Assembly: GCA_016758965.1 (NCBI GenBank)
Contig: JAEPRB010000604.1
Span: 1-11,651, forward strand
Origin: Circinella minor
Taxonomy: Eukaryota; Mucoromycota; Mucoromycetes; Mucorales; Lichtheimiaceae
Direction: 5' to 3'
Length of the DNA stretch: 11,651 nt
In this document: in pieces, positions 6,869-11,651 of the stretch
How positions within the stretch are numbered: position 1 is the stretch's first letter
How the letters are laid out: each line of letters begins with the position of its first letter
Program-made: the position numbers and the translations under genes
The notes under the pieces: model-generated
The model's input: the letters and a program-made list of their open reading frames with translations, nothing else
Database searches by the model: none
Told to the model about the DNA's origin: nothing

Positions 6869-8353
6869 GTATAAGAAAGAGTTTATGATCCAAGTTGCAA
6901 TTCTATCAGCAGATCACACTGGGAATCTTTATACTTATCGCAAACCTTTGTTGAATGAGCTCCGGATCCTCCAGGATGCAGGAATGAAAGTCACCTGTGA
7001 TGATGGTGAATTCTCACTCAAAGTGCACTTGATGCTAGCCTCAGGAGATATCATCAGTGTTCAAGAACTTATTCATCATAAAGGTCATTCATCAGACTAT
7101 GGTTGCCGCCAATGTCGTATACTATCAACATCTTTAATTAGCCCAGCCAGTAAAGGGCGTGCTTGCTATTATCCTGGAATAGTTGCAATGTCATCTCCAC
7201 GACCTGTTGAGGATTTCTCCCAAAGAAATTCTGTAAGAATCAAGAAGTTTTGTTAATTTCTTTTTCACTTTATATTACTTTTTTGTTCTTACCAAGTGGG
7301 GTTTTTTTTTGCTTCTTAAATTGTAGGAATTTGATATAAAAAAGAAAACAGAGTTTTCTGAATTGAAATCCTTTCATGGATATACGTTTTTTGGCTTGGA
7401 TGAAATGCATCTCATTAGGGCCAATTGCACAAGTAAAATTTGGTCAATGATTTCTGGTGAATTCCCAAATGTTAATTCCACATTTGAGTTGGATAATACA
7501 ACATGTAAGGCTATTGGTGCTACAATCGCTAAATCAACATCAAACATCCCGTCGTCTATTTTTGAAGGCACATTTCGTGGTCAGTACATATATATTTTTT
7601 AAGAGTATATTACATCTCATTATAATAAAAAAAATTAACAAATCTACCTATTTTTTAGACATCTTCAAAAAGAGAGGCAGTATGCGATCAGTTGATTAGA
7701 TCGTATTCATGCAATGTGTCTTGCCAACTTTGGTTTTTGAACAACTAGCACGGGAATACGGGCCATATGCACCGCAAGTAGAGGCCCTTATGTCATACGT
7801 AATTGGATGCTGCCTAGCCCTTCAATGGGAAATCGATCAAGACAACCTTGTCAATATCAAAAAGTAATGTATATAACAATCTAAATAAATTTACACTTTT
7901 TAATATTTTGCTAACATCATCATAATAGACACCTTCAAAACTGGCACTTACATATGAAGAATGAAGTCGACAATAACATGTATACAATTAATTTTCATTT
8001 GCTTCGACATATCCACGGTATAGTGAAAGCCCTTAGTCCCCTCAGAGCTTATAGTACAAGATCAGCCGAGCACTCAATTGGTAAATAATCAAAATGTTCA
8101 AGAGTCCCAAAAAAAAACGCAATCACCTTGCTCATTATTTTCTTTGTAGGCTTCTTCAAAAAACATGTAAAATCACGAGTTTTACCTGGGGAAAATGCTG
8201 GTAACGTCATCAAATGGCAACTACTCATACGAAATTTCAGTCGCATATATTATGGAGATGGTTATTTAGGCGAGGAACCTGAAAAAGACGAGTACACAGT
8301 ACCTGGTTATCCTCATATTGAATTATGGGATCCCTGCCACTGCAAAAAAAGTG
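6869..8353 (+). pseudogene. tnp2-like (CACTA/EnSpm-type) transposase, five exon relics
   Basis: Five coding blocks join in one frame: 6869-7232, 7327-7579, 7659-7863, 7929-8080 and 8150-8353. The introns (7233-7326, 7580-7658, 7864-7928, 8081-8149) all begin GT and end AG. The joined protein shows RKPLLNELRIL, GDIISVQELIHHKGHSSDYGCRQC, FHGYTFFGLDEMHL, a CLALQWEI block, and INFHLLRHIHGIVKALSPLRAYSTRSAEHSIG, which fits tnp2-type fungal transposases. A TAG at 7697-7699 replaces the Trp expected after SVD, most simply TGG to TAG. The 5' exon or exons are missing before an AG acceptor at 6867-6868. The last exon runs into unrelated repeats near 8353 and reaches TGA at 8368. CACTA versus KDZ membership is not settled. 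Confidence 0.78.
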
Positions 8354-8375
8354 GGGTATTACAATTGTGATACCC
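8354..8375. repeat. 22-nt near-perfect palindrome
   Basis: GGGTAT at 8354-8359 mirrors ATACCC at 8370-8375 around the centre ACAATTGT, with one mismatched pair. It marks the point where the tnp2-like coding sequence gives way to repeats. Confidence 0.65.
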
Positions 8376-8406
8376 TGTTGAGATCCTATTGATATCCTGT
8401 TGATTT
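8374..8406 (+). repeat. 11-bp tandem repeat, three units
   Basis: CCTGTTGAGAT, CCTATTGATAT and CCTGTTGATTT follow one another without gaps. They lie directly after the palindrome, in non-coding sequence left of the Harbinger element. Confidence 0.75.
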
Positions 8407-8464
8407 TCAAAGTATTATTAGGGTATCAGCTATTGATATCTTAGGTATGCTCAGAATATTAGCT

Positions 8465-8623
8465 TGCCGTTTTTGACAGCATCAACATGCCGTTTTTAAC
8501 TGTATCAGCATGCCGTTTTTAACTGTATCAGCATGCCGTTTTTAACTGTATCAACCATTTTATATTCAAGATATCAGCATGGTGTTTTTACGTGTATAAA
8601 CCCTTTTATATTCAATATATCAA
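8465..8623 (+). repeat. 23-bp minisatellite, about seven units
   Basis: TGCCGTTTTT-type units start at 8465, 8488, 8511 and 8534. Diverged units continue at 8557, 8580 and 8603 in the same 23-bp register. The last four alternate between a TGCCG/TGGTG type and a TTTTATATTCAA type, making a 46-bp higher-order repeat. The array ends against the terminal inverted repeat of the Harbinger element. Between 8407 and 8464 I see only AT-rich sequence with ATTGATATC echoes. Confidence 0.8.
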
Positions 8624-8643
8624 TAGGGGGTTTCAAAAATGAA
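8624..8643 (+). repeat. Left terminal inverted repeat of the Harbinger element
   Basis: This 20-bp sequence is the exact reverse complement of 11376-11395. It starts with a G-run, as common in Harbinger ends. Confidence 0.88.
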
Positions 8644-8657
8644 AAATTCGATTTTTG

Positions 8658-8700
8658 AAATCTGCGAAATTTCGCAGATTTGTAGATTTCGCAGATTTCA
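8658..8700. repeat. Left subterminal palindrome and repeat
   Basis: AAATCTGCGAAA followed by TTTCGCAGATTT forms a perfect 24-bp palindrome at 8658-8681. ATTTCGCAGATTTCA follows at 8686-8700. The same 15-mer occurs near the right end at 11343-11357. These are candidate binding sites for the element's own proteins. Confidence 0.7.
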
Positions 8701-8717
8701 AAATTTAAACTACAGAA

Positions 8718-8751
8718 CCAATTAAAATCCCTTGTGTAGTAACTGGCCAAT
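8718..8751 (+). promoter_or_regulatory. CCAAT boxes upstream of the Harbinger transposase
   Basis: Two CCAAT motifs (8718-8722 and 8747-8751) lie about 95-130 bp before the chosen start at 8848, followed by a pyrimidine-rich leader. No clear TATA box is seen. Confidence 0.3.
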
Positions 8752-8847
8752 GGTGCAAGTTCTTTTTTGTTTTCTTATGTTGTACCTGCAAAGTGACCTG
8801 TGGGATTTTTTTGTTACTTCTTTCTTTTGTTATTTCTTTCTTTCAAC

Positions 8848-10053
8848 ATGGTTAAACTTTCACAAAAACAACGCGCAATTAAGCGAATTCATTCAAAAGT
8901 CAGAACATTAGAATATCGTAAAGCATCAATGTTCACAGGATCTCGAGAATATAACGATACTCAAGGAGAAATTGACGAACTCATGCAAATTGCTAAAGGG
9001 ATTGAAAATTATCATTACCTTAACCCACGCCGAAATGTTCCAAAGCTTACAGAATACGCACTGTTTTTCTTTTCATGGGACAATATTGAATTTCGAGGCA
9101 TAGTCCGTATGAATAAATCGACATTTAAATTACTGACCAAAAAGATTGCAGAGGACGAAGTGTTTAAACCAAAAGACAATGGGCGGAAGCAGAGACCTGT
9201 ATGGTTTCAGTTAGCATGTACCTTGGAACGGTTAGCTCACGATGGTACTGGGCGGTCTGTACATAGTATTGCACGTCAATGGGGTGTCGCTTCTGGGTCA
9301 GTCAGTACCTACATGAAACGTGTTATAACAGCACTCGATGACCTTTCCCCCAAATATATCAAGTGGCCCGACGAAGCAGAACGTAGACAAATAGCAAGTT
9401 GCATCCAAGAATCCTATAACTTCCCTTCTTGTGTTGGGTTTATTGATGGGACCCACATGGTTTTGTCACAAAAACCAAAAAAACAAGGGGAGGTTTACTT
9501 TAATCGCAAACAGCGTTATTCGATGAATGTGCAAGCTATTTGTGATCACAGGAGAATAATTCGACATCTGCAAGTTGGATTACCTGGCTGTTTCAGTGAC
9601 TCGACGGCGCATAAAATGTCGTCAGTTTACAAACACCCTCTTGATCATTTTTCTGAAAATGAATATATCCTTGGTGATTCAGGGTATGCACTATCCAAAC
9701 GTTTGCTGACTCCATATAAAGAACCAGCAATGCGAGGCAATGACGACAATAAGAATTTCAATGAGATGCATTCTTCTGCACGAGTTGCAATTGAGAATAC
9801 GTTTGGAATTTGGAAAGGAAGATGGCGATATCTTAAAGGTATCCCATTACAGTTACGAAACGATAATGAATTTCACTATTTAAATCGTATTGTCAAGGCC
9901 ACTGCAGTATTGCATAACTTTCTGCTATTAAATAATGATGACTGGGATCCTCAAGTAAGCAGTGCTGAACAAGATGTTTCTTCGAATGAACCTGAGACAG
10001 ATGATGTCAACCTATGGCGTGAATCCATCAAGACGATCATTTTACAAAAATAA
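8848..10053 (+). CDS. PIF/Harbinger DDE transposase
   Basis: This 401-residue enzyme would cut and rejoin the ends of the element in the nucleus. A helix-turn-helix-like region covers about residues 118-165 (QLACTLERLAHDG...SVSTYMKRV). The DDE_4-type nuclease core has Asp200 in GFIDGTH, Asp277 in GDSGY and Glu316 in ARVAIENTFGIWKGRW, so all three catalytic residues are present. KATAVLHNFLL near the end is also typical of the family. I chose the ATG at 8848, in the context CAACATGG, because an in-frame ATG at 8800 would add 16 mostly Phe/Leu residues encoded by a pyrimidine-rich leader. No intron, stop or frameshift is seen, and the length fits the family. It faces the Myb-like gene tail to tail, with a 42-bp gap. 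Confidence 0.93.
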   Translation: MVKLSQKQRAIKRIHSKVRTLEYRKASMFTGSREYNDTQGEIDELMQIAKGIENYHYLNPRRNVPKLTEYALFFFSWDNIEFRGIVRMNKSTFKLLTKKIAEDEVFKPKDNGRKQRPVWFQLACTLERLAHDGTGRSVHSIARQWGVASGSVSTYMKRVITALDDLSPKYIKWPDEAERRQIASCIQESYNFPSCVGFIDGTHMVLSQKPKKQGEVYFNRKQRYSMNVQAICDHRRIIRHLQVGLPGCFSDSTAHKMSSVYKHPLDHFSENEYILGDSGYALSKRLLTPYKEPAMRGNDDNKNFNEMHSSARVAIENTFGIWKGRWRYLKGIPLQLRNDNEFHYLNRIVKATAVLHNFLLLNNDDWDPQVSSAEQDVSSNEPETDDVNLWRESIKTIILQK

Positions 10054-10095
10054 ACTTAACATTTTCCAAAATAATTTTTTATTGCTGATCATCCT
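10049..10095. terminator. Shared 3' end region of the convergent Harbinger genes
   Basis: The two stops are separated by only 42 bp. AATAAA on the plus strand (10049-10054) overlaps the transposase stop. AATAAA on the minus strand (10083-10078) lies just after the Myb-like gene stop. Transcripts of the two genes would therefore probably overlap at their 3' ends. Confidence 0.45.
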
Positions 10096-11229
10096 TTACA
10101 ATGTATCAGAAAATCGAGTCCACAATTCTTCTGTTTCATCTGGAGTATAGCCATTGATGAGAAGCTTTTGTATGAATTTCATTTTGGTTGCTAATTCACG
10201 ATCATCTGCTTTTTTGAATAAAATGGCCCTTTTGAGCTCAAGTTTCTCTCGAGCAAGTTGTAATTTGTCTCGAGCAAGTTGCATTTCGGCGGCATGTTTT
10301 TTATTCTCAAGCTTGATACGGTCTTTCTCCAACTTAAGCCGTTTCGTACCTTGGTCGTCATAAGCAGCAGTGAAGTTACCATGACGTTTAGGCATTGGAG
10401 CTACATCTTCATCCACGTCATCCACGTCATCTTCTCCTTCATCGTCATTTTCGTCTTCATCTTCACCTTCATCTTCCACATCTTCTTCCACATCTTCTTC
10501 ACTTTCATCTTCACCTTCATCTTCCACATCTTCTTCCACATCTTCAATATCCTCTTCATCATTATCACATTCGCCATCGTGAAAAGGAATGGCATCCTCA
10601 TATTCGCTTTCGAAAGCTCGCACCACCTGGCTTCCAGCTCCTATGACATTATCATCCACGACTGGTTCATTAGATACAGCAGTAGTATCTTCGCGCGTCA
10701 TCTGGTGATCGTTGTCTGTTGGATCAGTGACTGGAGCCAGAGTGCTCGCATACCGAAACGAACGAGGAGCAGCGCCACTTTCCTCATGATATGATGGACT
10801 GACATTTTCTCTGTGCTGGTACAATGCCTTTAATCTCGTGTATCCATAACACATACTTTCTTTTTTAGCTTCAATAGTCTGAATGCCCTTTTTCCGATCA
10901 CTATCCGTTATTCCCCAACCAGTAGCGCCTAAACCATCGTCGCCACACAAGTTGAACACCTTTTTGAAGTTTTGAAACCATTTTTCAAAACGCGATTTAG
11001 CACTAATTGTGGTCCAACCTGCTCCAACCTTTTGAGCCATAAGTGCATAGATTTCTGTTTTACGTGTTTTTCTGTTATCGTTTTTAGGAACACTAGATTT
11101 GTGGATTCCACAGAGACATTCGAAATTTTCGGGAACTTCAATAATGCGTAACATTACTTCATATTGTTCACGGGTACAATGTTTTCCATTGCGTGAAGAT
11201 GCAGCATTTGAGTTGTTTTCGTTGGACAT
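10096..11229 (-). CDS. Myb/SANT-like accessory protein of the Harbinger element
   Basis: This intact 377-residue protein is the expected partner of the transposase; in known Harbinger systems it binds the element ends and helps bring the transposase into the nucleus. Residues 17-93 form a Myb/SANT or trihelix-like domain: TRKTEIYALMAQKVGAGW, then ISAKSRFEKWFQNFKKVF, with regularly spaced Trp and aromatic residues. Residues about 207-276 are almost all Asp and Glu with a 16-residue duplication. A short basic stretch PKRHG follows, then a long charged coiled coil (about 294-345, repeating QLARxKLxL). The C-terminus, GYTPDETEELWTRF, is helical. The start is ATCTGAACATG after a T-rich leader. Exact DNA target and partner contact are inferred from the family. 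Confidence 0.85.
   Translation of the reverse strand: MSNENNSNAASSRNGKHCTREQYEVMLRIIEVPENFECLCGIHKSSVPKNDNRKTRKTEIYALMAQKVGAGWTTISAKSRFEKWFQNFKKVFNLCGDDGLGATGWGITDSDRKKGIQTIEAKKESMCYGYTRLKALYQHRENVSPSYHEESGAAPRSFRYASTLAPVTDPTDNDHQMTREDTTAVSNEPVVDDNVIGAGSQVVRAFESEYEDAIPFHDGECDNDEEDIEDVEEDVEDEGEDESEEDVEEDVEDEGEDEDENDDEGEDDVDDVDEDVAPMPKRHGNFTAAYDDQGTKRLKLEKDRIKLENKKHAAEMQLARDKLQLAREKLELKRAILFKKADDRELATKMKFIQKLLINGYTPDETEELWTRFSDTL
10456..10545 (-). repeat. 48-bp coding duplication in the Myb-like gene
   Basis: A 42-bp identical stretch occurs at 10456-10497 and 10504-10545, a 48-bp period. It encodes a 16-residue acidic duplication with the core EEDVEEDVEDEGEDE. The period is a multiple of three, so the frame is kept. 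Confidence 0.85.
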
Positions 11230-11375
11230 GTTCAGATAAAAGTGAAAAAAAAAAATTGAGAGAACTAAAAATAATAAACTTTATTGAAATAAACGCATTT
11301 TTTATCACAAATCCCCAGGAACAGACTCCGACGCAGATTTCAATTTCGCAGATTTCACGAAAACTGCGAAAAAAA
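11230..11375. promoter_or_regulatory. 5' region of the Myb-like gene and right subterminal motifs
   Basis: This non-coding stretch lies between the Myb-like gene start and the right terminal repeat. It holds three CGCAGATTT-type motifs: 11332-11340, 11347-11355, and an inverted CTGCGAA form at 11364-11370. A T-rich leader lies next to the start codon. No clear TATA box is seen, so the motifs could also take part in control of this gene. Confidence 0.5.
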
Positions 11376-11395
11376 TTCATTTTTGAAACCCCCTA
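11376..11395 (-). repeat. Right terminal inverted repeat of the Harbinger element
   Basis: TTCATTTTTGAAACCCCCTA is the exact reverse complement of 8624-8643 and fixes the right boundary of the element. Confidence 0.88.
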
Positions 11396-11651
11396 CTATT
11401 ACTATTTAGTAAAGGGTAGTTCTACCTGTGCGATTTTTTTTTCTTAACGGTGCGATTTTTTTCTCGCGGGTTTTCAATTGTAGTGGTACAGCGCCAACAC
11501 CCACAGCCAATCCTTTTATGATATTAACAGTACGACTTCTCTTACTAAACATACTTCATTAAGATTCTATACAATTTATTTTTCTACAATAACTCCTTAT
11601 GAATGATATTCGCTTTATTTAATTTTGCACACTTGAAACCATTATAATAAA
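11396..11651. other. Right flank, no recognised gene
   Basis: This AT-rich flank holds two copies of GTGCGATTTTTTT (about 11428-11441 and 11451-11462) and a CAATTGTAGT string (11475-11484) that echoes the palindrome at 8354-8375. A plus-strand frame is open from 11484 to a TGA at 11604-11606 (40 codons, WYSANTHSQSFYD at its start) without recognisable family motifs. It could be a displaced piece of the tnp2-like gene, but this is weak. Confidence 0.35.

Larger units (their letters stand above)
8624..11395. mobile_element. PIF/Harbinger element, two genes, apparently intact
   Basis: The ends are perfect 20-bp inverted repeats: TAGGGGGTTTCAAAAATGAA at 8624-8643 and its complement at 11376-11395. 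Between them lie a complete DDE transposase (+) and a convergent Myb/SANT-like gene (-), the two-protein set of PIF/Harbinger elements. Both ends also share CGCAGATTT-type subterminal motifs. The usual 3-bp duplication is not clear: flanks are CAA and CTA if TAG is part of the repeat, or simply TA on both sides if the repeat starts at GGGGG. Length is about 2.77 kb. Both frames are open, so it could be autonomous. Confidence 0.88.

Noticed and set aside
8049..8246. Minus-strand 65-codon frame
   Set aside because: It spans an intron and parts of two exons of the plus-strand tnp2-like gene, and shows no motif of its own.
8800..8847. Upstream ATG extending the Harbinger transposase by 16 residues
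   Set aside because: The added residues are Phe/Leu-rich and come from a pyrimidine leader; the next ATG has a better context and family-like protein start.
10279..10794. Plus-strand frames opposite the Myb-like gene, rich in His/Leu or Ile/Phe
   Set aside because: They are antisense readings of the Asp/Glu repeat tract; the minus-strand frame is longer and has recognisable domains.

Overview
This is a gene-poor, AT-rich eukaryotic window made almost entirely of transposable elements. The families present (a Ty3/gypsy retroelement, a Tc1/mariner-IS630-like DDE gene of a type I know from fungi, a tnp2/CACTA-type gene with short GT...AG introns of 65-94 bp, and a two-gene PIF/Harbinger element) suggest a fungus, most plausibly an early-diverging one (Mucoromycota: Mucorales or Glomeromycotina). 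The species cannot be resolved. No host housekeeping gene, tRNA or rRNA was recognised.

Layout, left to right. (1) 1-3935 (+): the 3' part of a Ty3/gypsy LTR retrotransposon. It holds the last 36 codons of the RT-RNase H polyprotein, a separate intact integrase ORF (367-2241), an unrecognised third ORF (2625-3197) that ends on the polypurine tract, and a complete 726-bp 3' LTR (3210-3935) whose U3 carries about ten copies of a 22-bp tandem repeat. (2) 3936-6446 (-): a decayed DDE transposase gene. The gypsy element truncates its C-terminus, and a 413-bp solo LTR with a perfect 5-bp target duplication (4654-5066) splits it exactly before the second catalytic Asp. It also has two nonsense codons and two frameshifts. 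(3) 6447-6868: non-coding, with an AP-1/Gcn4-like site inside an inverted repeat. (4) 6869-8353 (+): a five-exon tnp2-like transposase pseudogene with plausible splice sites but one in-frame TAG and missing ends. (5) 8354-8623: palindrome and minisatellites of 11-bp and 23-bp period. (6) 8624-11395: an apparently intact PIF/Harbinger element with perfect 20-bp terminal inverted repeats, a complete DDE transposase (+) and a convergent Myb/SANT-like DNA-binding protein (-). (7) 11396-11651: AT-rich flank.

The order of events can partly be read. The DDE gene was hit by both the solo LTR and the gypsy element, so it is older than either. The Harbinger unit is the best-preserved element and looks potentially functional. 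In known Harbinger systems the Myb-like protein brings the transposase to the nucleus and to the element ends. Here both ends carry matching CGCAGATTT-type motifs that could be its binding sites. The most unusual feature is the gypsy architecture: integrase and a third ORF stand as separate cistrons, each preceded by a spacer with an A8T9 or A9T8 tract.
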